NCBI GenBank assembly: GCA_028706295.1
Contig: JAQWBQ010000002.1
Location: 59,455 to 123,454, forward strand
Reading direction: 5' to 3'
DNA from: Bacteroidales bacterium
Lineage (GTDB): Bacteria > Bacteroidota > Bacteroidia > Bacteroidales > FEN-979
Length of the DNA stretch: 64,000 nucleotides
Both the position numbers and the translations under genes were made by a program. The notes beneath the pieces were generated by a model, which was given only the letters and a program-made list of their open reading frames with translations, did not search any database and was not told the origin of the DNA. Below, piece by piece: positions 21,176-32,058 of the stretch. Each line of letters opens with the position of its first letter. Position 1 is the first letter of the stretch.

Positions 21176-22051
21176 ATGAACCGTCAGCAGTTCATCGATT
21201 TGGTTAAAAATCCCGCCCTTGCAAATGCGCAGACAATCCGGATGATCGAGGAGGTGGTCAAGCGCTATCCTTATTTTCAGGCCGGTCATTTTCTTCTGGC
21301 GTACAACCTGTACCGGGAAGAGAGCTTTCAATATCCGGTTCAAATCCGGAAAGCCGCTGCCTATGCAGCCGACCGCAGCGCTTTAAAAGAGCTCATCGAC
21401 CAGGCTCAGAAGCAGGTTTCCGTTTCCGGGAACCGGATTGATGAGCAGAAAGCATCCTTCATGATAACCCCAAACGAAGCTGACATTTCAGAGGTACCAA
21501 AATCCAGCACAAAAGAAGCAGAATCCGCTTTACAGGTTGAATCCTGCGATACTGAATTGCCATCTCACCCTGAATCCGTCACTTTACCCGGGGTAATTGC
21601 GCCATCGGCCGAACCTGTCGATGAATCCCATGAACGCATGACTCAGAAAGAGTTATTGTTTGTTGTAAGGAAACGGCTATCTGAAATTGAGGCAGGCAGG
21701 AGGCTTTCGAATGATTCAAGCGAATCTTCGGCTGAAGATGTTTTTTTTGTCAGTAAAGCGGAAGATGCTCCCGACATGTTAAAAGAAACAAAATCGAAAA
21801 ATGATCTGATCGATAATTTCATCCGGGAGGAACCGACCATTTCAAAACCCAAAGCGACCTTTTTTCATCCGTCCGACAGCGCTCACAGAAGTAACTTCGA
21901 TGAAGAAGAAATTGTCAGCGAGACACTCGCACAACTTTATGCACGACAGGGGAATATCAGTAAGGCAATCCATATTTATAAGAAATTATCTTTGTTAAAT
22001 CAAGAAAAAAGTCGTTACTTTGCAGCCCAAATTGAAAAACTGGGTCAGTGA
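21176..22051 (+). CDS. Conserved Bacteroidota hypothetical with C-terminal TPR-like motif
   Basis: MNRQQFIDLVKNPALANAQTIRMIEEVVKRYPYFQAGHFLLAYNLY...ETLAQLYARQGNISKAIHIYKKLSLLNQEKSRYFAAQI. Confidence 0.8.
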   Translation: MNRQQFIDLVKNPALANAQTIRMIEEVVKRYPYFQAGHFLLAYNLYREESFQYPVQIRKAAAYAADRSALKELIDQAQKQVSVSGNRIDEQKASFMITPNEADISEVPKSSTKEAESALQVESCDTELPSHPESVTLPGVIAPSAEPVDESHERMTQKELLFVVRKRLSEIEAGRRLSNDSSESSAEDVFFVSKAEDAPDMLKETKSKNDLIDNFIREEPTISKPKATFFHPSDSAHRSNFDEEEIVSETLAQLYARQGNISKAIHIYKKLSLLNQEKSRYFAAQIEKLGQ

Positions 22052-22089
22052 CTCTTATCAATTGTTTAAAACAGTAAATATTCTTTGCA

Positions 22090-22425
22090 ATGGGTTTATA
22101 CATCTTAATTTCAGTCCTCATTCTGATCGTCTGTGTGTTGATGATCCTGGTTGTTTTAGTGCAGAATTCCAAGGGCGGCGGGCTTGCCTCAAACTTTGCC
22201 TCTTCCAATCAGTTTATGGGGGTCAGAAAAACTGCAGATTTTCTTGAGAAAACGACCTGGACACTGGCAATTTCACTACTCGTGTTGAGTCTTTTTTCGA
22301 TTTTCGTAATTCCCAAGACACAGGTGAAATCGGAAACCGGACAAAGTGAGATTCAAAAGCAAATAGATGAAAGTAAAACCACACCTGTCAAGGATTTTCA
22401 AGCTCCTCCCGAACAAACGAAATAA
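22090..22425 (+). CDS. secG: Preprotein translocase subunit SecG
   Basis: LILIVCVLMILVVLVQNSKGGGLASNFASSNQFMGVRKTADFLEKTTWTLAI. Confidence 0.95.
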   Translation: MGLYILISVLILIVCVLMILVVLVQNSKGGGLASNFASSNQFMGVRKTADFLEKTTWTLAISLLVLSLFSIFVIPKTQVKSETGQSEIQKQIDESKTTPVKDFQAPPEQTK

Positions 22426-22443
22426 TTCATGTATGACAGGATT

Positions 22444-22482
22444 ATAATGTCAGATTGTCAGAACAGTCTGACATTATTTTTT
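22444..22482 (+). terminator. Rho-independent terminator after secG
   Basis: ATAATGTCAGA - 12 nt - TCTGACATTAT followed by T-run. Confidence 0.85.
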
Positions 22483-22612
22483 TATATCAATCGGAACCTG
22501 AAAAAATGTCTACATATAACCCGGTAAGAAGGATTGGCATAAATTATGACTAATCGCTTCAACCAGTATATCAGATTTATTTTGTAATGTTTAATTTAAA
22601 ATATGATTGAAA

Positions 22613-22891
22613 ATGGCAAAAGTGAGCATTAAACCGTTAGCCGACCGCGTTTTGATCGAAGCAGCAGCGGCAGAAGAAAAGACAGCTGGAGGTATCATAA
22701 TTCCGGATACAGCAAAAGAAAAACCGCAGAAAGGAACTGTGGTTGCAGTTGGTCCAGGTAAAAAAGATGAACCCATGACCGTGAAAGTCGGTGACAAAGT
22801 GCTTTATGGTAAATACGCAGGTACTGAAATTACCATTGATGGTGACAATTACCTGATCATGCGTGAATCTGACATTGTTGCGATCATCTGA
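22613..22891 (+). CDS. groES: Co-chaperonin GroES
   Basis: [47 protein letters not shown]. Confidence 0.98.
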   Translation: MAKVSIKPLADRVLIEAAAAEEKTAGGIIIPDTAKEKPQKGTVVAVGPGKKDEPMTVKVGDKVLYGKYAGTEITIDGDNYLIMRESDIVAII

Positions 22892-22910
22892 GAATGAAAG
22901 AAAATTTTAA

Positions 22911-24566
<1,656 letters not shown>

Positions 24567-24583
24567 AAGTTTAAAACCTTGTT

Positions 24584-24616
24584 AAAAAAAGCCCTGATTT
24601 TTCAGGGCTTTTTTGT
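24584..24616 (+). terminator. Rho-independent terminator after groEL
   Basis: AAAAAAAGCCCTGATTTTTCAGGGCTTTTTT. Confidence 0.92.
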
Positions 24617-24656
24617 TGGATTTTGATTAATATTGTAAATATTAAAATAATTAAAT

Positions 24657-25217
24657 ATGAAATACGCAGTCTGGATTCCCGGGGTTGTGTACCTGTTAAT
24701 AATCATGGGTTTAGAGTCAGCAGCTCAAAATTTGAATGCCACCTCCAACCTTCCGGTTGATCCTGGTACCAATAAAATCATGTATCGCGATGTGGTGGAT
24801 CAGGAGGGCTCACCAGCTTATCTTTACGACAAAGCCATCGAATGGTTCGGTTATTATTATGTGAATGCGCAATCGGTGTATACGGTCCAGGACAAGGTAA
24901 ACGGGAAGGTGGAAGGTGTCGGCAGAATGAAAATCTATTACCAGGACGAAAAAGCAGGGATGAGACGCGACGCAGGTTTAATAATGTATCAGATCAAAAT
25001 TGAGTTTAAGGAAAATAAATTCAGGTATACGCTTACTGACTTTAATCTCAAAGGAACATCCCGATTCCCAATTGAAAAATGGATGAATAAGTCAGATCCG
25101 GCGTACAACCCGAATTGGGATTCCTACCTCTACCAGGTCGATACTGTGATGCAGCGCCTGGTCACCTCGCTCAGGGAAAAGATGAAACCAACCGTGGAGA
25201 AAAAAGATGAGTGGTGA
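24657..25217 (+). CDS. Secreted DUF4468-like (TBP-like fold) hypothetical protein
   Basis: Signal peptide; LPVDPGTNKIMYRDVVDQEGSPAYLYDKAIEWFGYYYVNAQSVYTVQDKVNGKVEGVGRMKIYY. Confidence 0.7.
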   Translation: MKYAVWIPGVVYLLIIMGLESAAQNLNATSNLPVDPGTNKIMYRDVVDQEGSPAYLYDKAIEWFGYYYVNAQSVYTVQDKVNGKVEGVGRMKIYYQDEKAGMRRDAGLIMYQIKIEFKENKFRYTLTDFNLKGTSRFPIEKWMNKSDPAYNPNWDSYLYQVDTVMQRLVTSLREKMKPTVEKKDEW

Positions 25218-26355
25218 TTTGCAATCCGACATCAGATCATTGACCCATGTAGCGTTGCAAAATTTCTTTCTGCAACACGGAGGCAGGAAATTCAGGGCGG
25301 ATCAGACTTACAATTGGCTGTGGAAAAAAGGCTGTCAGTCCTTTGATGAAATGACCAGCCTGTCAAAAGCTGATCGGTTACTCCTGACCCATCATTTTTC
25401 TTTCAGGGTTGCCCGGGTCGACCATTTCCAGACCAGCCGTGACGATACCCTTAAAGTGGTTTTCAGGACGCATGATGATCGCTGTGTGGAAGGTGTACTG
25501 ATACCCTCTGCCGATCGTTACACAGCCTGTATATCTTCACAGATCGGATGTGCCCTGGCATGCAACTTCTGCGCAACAGGCAGGCTTGGATTCAGTCGAA
25601 ACCTGACGACCGGTGAAATCTTTGATCAGGTGGTGGCTTTATCCGGGCTTGCGGGCACACGACGGGATGAACAATCCACAGAAGGTGGGAAGAAAAAGAA
25701 TCCGGAAAGCGGTACTGTTCCGGGCCATAACCTCTCAAATATTGTATTCATGGGGATGGGTGAACCCTTATTGAATTATGAGAATGTCACTCAGGCCATC
25801 GACAGGATCACATCACCCGATGGAATGAATCTATCACCGCAGCGTATTACGGTTTCGAGTGTCGGGATCCCGAAAATGATCAGGAAAATGGCTGATGACG
25901 GAGTAAAATTTCATTTTGCTTTGTCACTACATGCAGCAACGGATGAAAAGAGAAACCAATTGATCCCGGTAAACAGGAAATTTCCGTTAACCGAGGTATC
26001 AGATTCACTGAAATACTTTTACCGTTTGACCGGGAAAAGGATTACCATTGAATATATTCTTTTCGACAGGGTAAACGATACACGGAGCGACGCACAGGCC
26101 CTTGCCGGATTTTGCAAAAGCTTTCCGGTTAAAATCAATATTATTCAGTATAATCAGGTTGCTGACAGTGGTTTCGTTAAAACATCCGAAGAAAAGCTGA
26201 GGGCTTTTGTCGAATTCCTCGAGCAAAAAAACCTGGTTATTAATGTGCGGAAAAGCAGGGGTGAGGATATTGATGCCGCATGCGGCCAGCTGGCCGGAAA
26301 ATTAATACAGAATGCCGTGCCGGCAGAACCCAGTACTCCGGAAGACTTAAAATAA
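25207..26355 (+). CDS. rlmN: 23S rRNA (adenine2503-C2)-methyltransferase RlmN
   Basis: Radical SAM CALACNFCATGRLGF; VFMGMGEPLLNYENV; overlaps the upstream gene by 11 bp. Confidence 0.96.
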   Translation: MSGDLQSDIRSLTHVALQNFFLQHGGRKFRADQTYNWLWKKGCQSFDEMTSLSKADRLLLTHHFSFRVARVDHFQTSRDDTLKVVFRTHDDRCVEGVLIPSADRYTACISSQIGCALACNFCATGRLGFSRNLTTGEIFDQVVALSGLAGTRRDEQSTEGGKKKNPESGTVPGHNLSNIVFMGMGEPLLNYENVTQAIDRITSPDGMNLSPQRITVSSVGIPKMIRKMADDGVKFHFALSLHAATDEKRNQLIPVNRKFPLTEVSDSLKYFYRLTGKRITIEYILFDRVNDTRSDAQALAGFCKSFPVKINIIQYNQVADSGFVKTSEEKLRAFVEFLEQKNLVINVRKSRGEDIDAACGQLAGKLIQNAVPAEPSTPEDLK

Positions 26356-26397
26356 ACAACGGAATTAAGTAATCATCATCATTATAAACGAAAAGTT

Positions 26398-28035
26398 ATG
26401 AACCCGCAGTCATTTGAAATATCAGGAAATATTGTTGATGTGGTCAATCGTAGAATTCTGCAGGGAACAATCAGGGTGATTGACGGAAAAATCTTTGAAA
26501 TCCGCGAAGAAAAGACTGACCAGGATCAATACATCCTGCCTGGATTTATCGACGCCCACATTCACATAGAAAGTTCCATGCTGATTCCATCCGAATTCGC
26601 ACGGATAGCTGTGATACATGGAACCGTGGGTACCGTCTCCGATCCACACGAAATTGCCAATGTATTGGGGACGGAGGGTGTGAAATTCATGATTAGCAAT
26701 GGTCATAAAGTCCCGTTTAAATTCAACTTTGGAGCTCCCTCCTGTGTGCCTGCCACTTCATTTGAAACGGCAGGGGCACATCTGGGTGTCGTGGAGGTCG
26801 GCGATCTTCTGAAGATGCCTGAAATAAAATATCTTTCCGAGATGATGAATTTTCCCGGAGTACTTTTCAAAGATCCGGAGGTCATGGAAAAAATTGAGCA
26901 GGCAAAAATTCTGCATAAGCCGGTCGACGGACATGCCCCGGGATTAACGGGAGCGGATCTCGCGACTTACATCCGGGCGGGAATAACTACCGATCATGAA
27001 TGCTTCACCCTTGATGAAGCCCGGGAGAAGATAGGACTGGGCATGCATGTTCTGATACGTGAAGGAAGTGCCGCCAAAAATTTCGATGCATTATTTTCTT
27101 TGATTGATGAGGCGCCTGACATGATCATGTTTTGCTCTGATGACAAACACCCCGATGACCTCGCGGAAGGACATATCAATCAGGTCGTGAAAAAAGCCAT
27201 TGAACTGGGATGCGATACCATGAACATACTGAGGGCTTGTACATTAAACCCTGTGCGGCATTTTAATCTGGACATTGGTTTGTTACAGGTCTCTGATCCT
27301 GCAGATTTCATCGTTGTTGACAATCTACAGAATCTGACCATTCTTTCAACCTGGATCGACGGAGTTAAAGTTGCAGAAAATGGTTCAACCCTGATAGTTC
27401 CGGTACCGGAAATGGAACCAAACAATTTTAACATTGGAATCATATCTGAGCAAGATCTCCGGGTCCAGCATTCCGGGACACAAATCAAAGTAATGGAAGC
27501 GATCGACGGGCAGCTTGTCACACGCAGACTGGAATGTACACCGCGTGTAGAAAATTCGGAGGTAGTCACCGATACTTCCAGGGATATCCTGAAGCTTGCT
27601 GTGGTAAACAGGTACCGGAAGGCGCCTGTTTCCATTGGGTTTATCAAGGGATTCGGATTGAGAAATGGCGCCATTGCATCGTCGGTCGCACATGATAGCC
27701 ATAACATTGTCGCAGTAGGCGTGGATGACCAATCACTGGCTGAGGCAATCAATATGGTAGTCACCAGCAAGGGTGGTATTTCGGCTGTAAATGGGAGTAC
27801 AAAAATTATTTTACCATTACCTGTCGCGGGTATCATGACTACCCGCAATGGTTTTGAAGTTGCAGGGTCGTACCATGAAATACACCGGTACGCAAAACAA
27901 ATGGGAAGTCAGCTGACAGCGCCTTTTATGACCTTGTCATTTATGGCTTTATTGGTAATTCCCGAGTTGAAGTTGAGTGACAAAGGTCTCTTTGACGGTA
28001 ATAAATTTTCAATTATTTCACTTTTTGATAAATGA
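26398..28035 (+). CDS. ade: Adenine deaminase
   Basis: LPGFIDAHIHIESSML; GTVGTVSDPHEIANVLG; KGFGLRNGAIASSVAHDSHNIVAVG. Confidence 0.97.
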   Translation: MNPQSFEISGNIVDVVNRRILQGTIRVIDGKIFEIREEKTDQDQYILPGFIDAHIHIESSMLIPSEFARIAVIHGTVGTVSDPHEIANVLGTEGVKFMISNGHKVPFKFNFGAPSCVPATSFETAGAHLGVVEVGDLLKMPEIKYLSEMMNFPGVLFKDPEVMEKIEQAKILHKPVDGHAPGLTGADLATYIRAGITTDHECFTLDEAREKIGLGMHVLIREGSAAKNFDALFSLIDEAPDMIMFCSDDKHPDDLAEGHINQVVKKAIELGCDTMNILRACTLNPVRHFNLDIGLLQVSDPADFIVVDNLQNLTILSTWIDGVKVAENGSTLIVPVPEMEPNNFNIGIISEQDLRVQHSGTQIKVMEAIDGQLVTRRLECTPRVENSEVVTDTSRDILKLAVVNRYRKAPVSIGFIKGFGLRNGAIASSVAHDSHNIVAVGVDDQSLAEAINMVVTSKGGISAVNGSTKIILPLPVAGIMTTRNGFEVAGSYHEIHRYAKQMGSQLTAPFMTLSFMALLVIPELKLSDKGLFDGNKFSIISLFDK

Positions 28036-28072
28036 TTTGAGATATTTAGATATATCGTTTAATTATATTTTT

Positions 28073-28080
28073 TATCTTTG
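28073..28080 (+). promoter_or_regulatory. Bacteroidota -7 box (TAnnTTTG) for the ArsR-type gene
   Basis: TATCTTTG, 29 nt before ATG 28109. Confidence 0.6.
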
Positions 28081-28108
28081 CAGTGAAAAATTTAACCATA
28101 GAATTTTT

Positions 28109-28411
28109 ATGAAGAAGAAAAATGTTCTTGACATTCAGAAGCTGGAAAAAGCAGCTAGCAGATTACGTGCAATGGCCCACCCGATGAGAATTGCCATGAT
28201 TGAGTTACTCACTGAAAACAAGCGGCTTACCGTTACGGAAATATACGAACGTTTGGGAATTGAACAGGCTGCAGCATCCCACCACCTGAACATACTTAAA
28301 AGCAAGGGATTACTTGAATCAAAACGGGATGGGAAAATGATCCATTACTCAGTCCGGGTACAGGCCCTTTCGACTGTGATTGAATGTATCAATCAATGCT
28401 CCGCGGAATAA
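28109..28411 (+). CDS. ArsR-family winged-helix transcriptional regulator
   Basis: LRAMAHPMRIAMIELLTENKRLTVTEIYERLGIEQAAASHHLNILKSKGLLESKRDGKMIHYSV. Confidence 0.93.
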   Translation: MKKKNVLDIQKLEKAASRLRAMAHPMRIAMIELLTENKRLTVTEIYERLGIEQAAASHHLNILKSKGLLESKRDGKMIHYSVRVQALSTVIECINQCSAE

Positions 28412-30201
28412 TCCCAGGTTTCGTCATCATCCCAGTTGGATCTGATTTCAATCGTTTTCGGATAGTAAAATACTTTTTCCGGTTGCATTTTTTGTCGATA
28501 CCGGCCTGAATCCCATCTGCCATTTTTGTTGCGGTCGACAATGGCTTTAATTTTATATTTACCCGGAAGGAGATACGAAAAGGTCATCTTACCGGTACCT
28601 TGGGTGTACATTTCCCCGGCAATTGCCGACTCATTTTCATTCCATAATTGAATGATATAGGATCCTTCCGATTTTTCGAAATTCAGAGAAAGGCTCAGGT
28701 TGCCGAAATCCTTTTCTGCCTTGGTACTGAACTCGATCCTGATGGTGTCGTGGCTTTTGTTTTGAATTGCAGTGAACGCTGAGTCCGGGATCAGAATTCG
28801 ATAACGTTTTTCTTCTTCCCACTTGTGGGTCAGGATTAACCGTCGATGCAGGGTATCTGCCAACCGGATTCCGGGATGTATGGTATCTTTGTCGCTTATC
28901 AGTAAAATTCCGGATAAATCCCATCTGATTAAGGGATAGGAACAGACAAGTTGAAGATCATCCCTGAATTGATTGAACGAAGAGCTTTTAAATGCAGGCG
29001 TTACAGAAAGTGATTCAGATTTATCAGGCGCCTGTGGTTTTTTAGTGCTTGTTTTTTTGGTCAGTTCAAGGGTCAGCGTATCCATTACCGTAGTATCAGC
29101 GTCAACCAGTATCTTCAGGGTGTCGGATCCCGGTTTTGTAAGCCATAAAGTCACAGAATCTTTTTTCGATGAATATTCTTTCAGGCACCATGGGTGTGTC
29201 GAGTCAAAACTCAGTGGTACGACCCGGAGCGACTTTACCGGGAACCGGAAAAGAAGTAAAATTTCACCTGATTTGATGAAATCGGCTTTCAGTAACCGCT
29301 GAATCGAATCAGTCTCCTCGTATAGGAACAAAGAACAAGGAGGGTAAAGTTTCAGGTTCTGACTGATGGAATCAGCGCGACGGGTGGAATCAGCATGACG
29401 GATAGAATCAGTGACTTTAATTGAAAGCAGTGTAATGGATCTCTTGAGAGAATCAATGCTGTCTCTTACACCAGGCGCAACAACGGGTTTTGCAAAAAAG
29501 TAGGGGGATACCAGGCTATCGGAAAAGGCTATTTTTTCAGAGGGTTGATTAAAAATCAGATCGCCATTCTGATCGGCTATGGCAAAAACCTTATAAGGTT
29601 GGTTTTGGAGATTACTGAACCGAAAAATCCCATTTTCATCTGTTTTGGAAAGATAATAGGGAAGGACGTGAAGGGGCATTGAATCGAGGTGCAGGGTATC
29701 GTTATTATTCAGGTAAAGTCCGACAAATACATCTTTCTGAGGTTGAAGATTGAATGCCGAGACGACGTTTCCCCGAAGTGACAGGCTGTCAATATAATCA
29801 CCGGTCGAAAAAACATAACTGAATTCTGACAAGGGGTTGCCTTCAGTCAGATCGGCGATGGCCTTCCCGAAATTGACCGAATAGGTAACTCCCGGAACCA
29901 GTGTGTCGTCGAATTTCACTACAAGGGACTTTCCCCTGAGACGGAAATCAGGAATGGTTTTAAGTGGTGGTGAGAAGTATACCTCTGTTGCCTGATTTTT
30001 CAGTGTGATAAATTCATCAAACTGCAGGGTAAAACTGTTTTCAGAAAACCTGATCGTGTGATTGGGAGGATCGCAGGCCACGACAGAGGGCGGAGAGGTG
30101 TCTTTTTTTCCTCCTTCGGGGGTAACCGGGTTGGCACACCGGATTAATAACAATAATGTTACAGCGAGAAAAACAATACATAAAATTTTGTGTCGGTACA
30201 C
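28393..30201 (-). CDS. Ig-like (BIG) domain lipoprotein, conserved Bacteroidota family
   Basis: LLLLIRCANPVTPEGGKKDTSPPSVVACDPPNHTIRFSENSFTLQFDEFI; GTG start at 30201 (V34 of the ORF track) preferred because a -7 box sits at 30234-30241; the track start at 30300 is less likely. Confidence 0.85.
   Translation of the reverse strand: MYRHKILCIVFLAVTLLLLIRCANPVTPEGGKKDTSPPSVVACDPPNHTIRFSENSFTLQFDEFITLKNQATEVYFSPPLKTIPDFRLRGKSLVVKFDDTLVPGVTYSVNFGKAIADLTEGNPLSEFSYVFSTGDYIDSLSLRGNVVSAFNLQPQKDVFVGLYLNNNDTLHLDSMPLHVLPYYLSKTDENGIFRFSNLQNQPYKVFAIADQNGDLIFNQPSEKIAFSDSLVSPYFFAKPVVAPGVRDSIDSLKRSITLLSIKVTDSIRHADSTRRADSISQNLKLYPPCSLFLYEETDSIQRLLKADFIKSGEILLLFRFPVKSLRVVPLSFDSTHPWCLKEYSSKKDSVTLWLTKPGSDTLKILVDADTTVMDTLTLELTKKTSTKKPQAPDKSESLSVTPAFKSSSFNQFRDDLQLVCSYPLIRWDLSGILLISDKDTIHPGIRLADTLHRRLILTHKWEEEKRYRILIPDSAFTAIQNKSHDTIRIEFSTKAEKDFGNLSLSLNFEKSEGSYIIQLWNENESAIAGEMYTQGTGKMTFSYLLPGKYKIKAIVDRNKNGRWDSGRYRQKMQPEKVFYYPKTIEIRSNWDDDETWDYSAEH
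29365..29415 (-). repeat. Three tandem 18-bp units inside the Ig-like lipoprotein gene
   Basis: gatggaatcagcgcgacg / ggtggaatcagcatgacg / gatagaatcagtgac; encodes degenerate SIRHADSTRRADSI. Confidence 0.75.
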
Positions 30202-30219
30202 CTGAACGCAGGATTTTTG

Positions 30220-30227
30220 TAAGTTTG
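30220..30227 (+). promoter_or_regulatory. -7 box (TAnnTTTG) for yebC
   Basis: TAAGTTTG, 80 nt before ATG 30308. Confidence 0.5.
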
Positions 30228-30233
30228 CGTCCC

Positions 30234-30241
30234 CAAAATTA
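30234..30241 (-). promoter_or_regulatory. -7 box (TAnnTTTG) for the Ig-like lipoprotein
   Basis: plus-strand CAAAATTA = TAATTTTG on minus. Confidence 0.5.
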
Positions 30242-30307
30242 CCAATCGTTTCGATACGGTACTTTTTTTTATTATTTTTACGAGGTTTAATTTTAATCAA
30301 AAAACGT

Positions 30308-31048
30308 ATGTCGGGTCACAATAAATGGTCAACGATCAAACGCAAAAAGGGAGCGCTGGATGCGAAGCGATCAAAGATTTTCTCCAAGATCATCAAAGAT
30401 ATTACTATTGCCGTCAAGGAGGGAGGAGCGGATCCTGATGGCAATCCGCGGTTGCGTCTGGCCATCGCCAATGCCAAGGGAGCATCAATGCCCAAAGATA
30501 ATATTCAAAGGGCTATCAACAAAGGAACCGACAAAGATGCTGCCGCCCTGATTGAAACCACCTATGAAGGGAAGGGCCCTCAGGGTATTGCAATTTTCGT
30601 GGAATGTACCACCGACAATCTTCAACGAACCGTAAGCAATATACGTTCACATTTTAACAAGCATGGAGGTGAATTGGGGCAAAACGGAATGCTCAACTAC
30701 CTTTTTGACCGGAAGGGAGTTTTTGTAGTTCCAAAGGGTGAGATTGACCGGGACGAATTTGAAATGGAACTGATCGATGCCGGCGCGGAAGATATCACCC
30801 TTGAGGATGATGTTTTCACAATCATTACTGCCATGGAGGATTTCGGGAGCATGATCAAAAAGCTGGAATCCCTGAAAATTGAACCTGAAAGTGCGGCGCT
30901 TCAGCGTCTTCCAAAGAACACAACCACACTTGATGAAGAGGCCACCCGGAAGGTTTTAAAATTGATCGATATTCTTGAGGAGGATGAGGATGTTCAAAAC
31001 GTCTTTCATACCTTGGCAATCAGCGACGAATTGGCTGAAAGGTTATAA
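30308..31048 (+). CDS. YebC/PmpR family protein
   Basis: MSGHNKWSTIKRKKGALDAKRSKIFSKIIKDITIAVKEGGADPDGNPRLR. Confidence 0.97.
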   Translation: MSGHNKWSTIKRKKGALDAKRSKIFSKIIKDITIAVKEGGADPDGNPRLRLAIANAKGASMPKDNIQRAINKGTDKDAAALIETTYEGKGPQGIAIFVECTTDNLQRTVSNIRSHFNKHGGELGQNGMLNYLFDRKGVFVVPKGEIDRDEFEMELIDAGAEDITLEDDVFTIITAMEDFGSMIKKLESLKIEPESAALQRLPKNTTTLDEEATRKVLKLIDILEEDEDVQNVFHTLAISDELAERL

Positions 31049-31077
31049 AAAAAAAGCGGCATTTGCCGCTTTTTTTT
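31047..31077. terminator. Bidirectional rho-independent terminator between convergent yebC and response regulator
   Basis: AAAAAAAAAGCGGCATTTGCCGCTTTTTTTT, A- and T-runs on both flanks. Confidence 0.92.
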
Positions 31078-32047
31078 ATATCTCACAAATGAACTGTGTG
31101 AGATTCGTTCCTTTGGGAAGGTTAAGTTTTTTTCGCAGACGGATTCGGGAAATTTCAGTGCTGGGGGCCGTGATCTTCAGAATATGCGAAATCTCTTTCG
31201 TGTTCAGGTTCATACGTAACAAAGCCGTGAGTTTATGATCGTTCGGCGTGAGGTTTGGATGGGCCTTACGCAACCGGTCAAAAAATCCAGGATGAATTTT
31301 CTCGAAATGGGCTTTGATCCGGTACCAGTCGTTGTCGAATTTGATATTTTCATCGATGGTTTTGAGCACTTTTCCTATTTCAGTTTTTGATATGATCTTA
31401 TCATTTCTCAGAAGCCGGTTAATATCTTTTTTGATTAAACCAATGATTTTATTTTTTTGAGAGATAAAAATCGAGGATGTTGCCAGCTCCCGGTTTATCA
31501 GATCAAGCTCCATATTATGTTTTTGCTTGAGGAGCTGATTAACTTTTTGTTCGGCTTTGATTCGTTCCTGTAATCGCTGATTGCGTTCCTTTTCGATCTT
31601 TTTACGTTGTTCGATCTCATTTTTCAGTTCAGAGATGATCCGTTCGTTGGTGATTTCAAGATTGCGCTGATAATTGGCGACTTCAATAGCGGCCCTGATC
31701 TGATCGATATCCACGGGTTTGAACAGGTAGGCATAGGGCTTGAGTGAAAACGATTTATTGAATACCTCGTTTTTATTCAGGGAGGTCAGAAATATGATTC
31801 CGCAGTTATAATTTTCGGTAAGGATCCGGGCTGCTTCAATGCCATCCATTTTACCTGCAAGTCTGACATCCATGATCACGATATCAGGTTCTTTGTTGTT
31901 TTCCTGCAGGTTTGCAATGTTCTCTACGGCATTTTCTCCCTTGGTATCGATACCGAGGACTTCATAACCCAGTCCGGTTAATTTTGCTTTCAAGTCATGA
32001 GCAATGATTAGCTCATCCTCAACAATATACAAACTAATTGGGGCCAT
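31076..32047 (-). CDS. Response regulator: receiver, coiled coil, LuxR-like HTH
   Basis: LYIVEDELIIAHDLKAKL..VIMDVRL..TSLNKNEV..YLFKPVD; coiled-coil; LTPNDHKLTALLRMNLNTKEISHILKITAPSTEISRIRLRKKLNL. Confidence 0.88.
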   Translation of the reverse strand: MAPISLYIVEDELIIAHDLKAKLTGLGYEVLGIDTKGENAVENIANLQENNKEPDIVIMDVRLAGKMDGIEAARILTENYNCGIIFLTSLNKNEVFNKSFSLKPYAYLFKPVDIDQIRAAIEVANYQRNLEITNERIISELKNEIEQRKKIEKERNQRLQERIKAEQKVNQLLKQKHNMELDLINRELATSSIFISQKNKIIGLIKKDINRLLRNDKIISKTEIGKVLKTIDENIKFDNDWYRIKAHFEKIHPGFFDRLRKAHPNLTPNDHKLTALLRMNLNTKEISHILKITAPSTEISRIRLRKKLNLPKGTNLTQFICEI

Positions 32048-32058
32048 ATTATTTCGAA

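Noticed and set aside
22483-22612. Searched for a CIRCE/HrcA operator upstream of groES
   Set aside because: No TTAGCACTC-N9-GAGTGCTAA-like inverted repeat present
27180-27848. 222-aa antisense ORF within ade
   Set aside because: Fully antisense to a well-conserved enzyme; low-complexity Ser/Thr-rich translation typical of antisense frames
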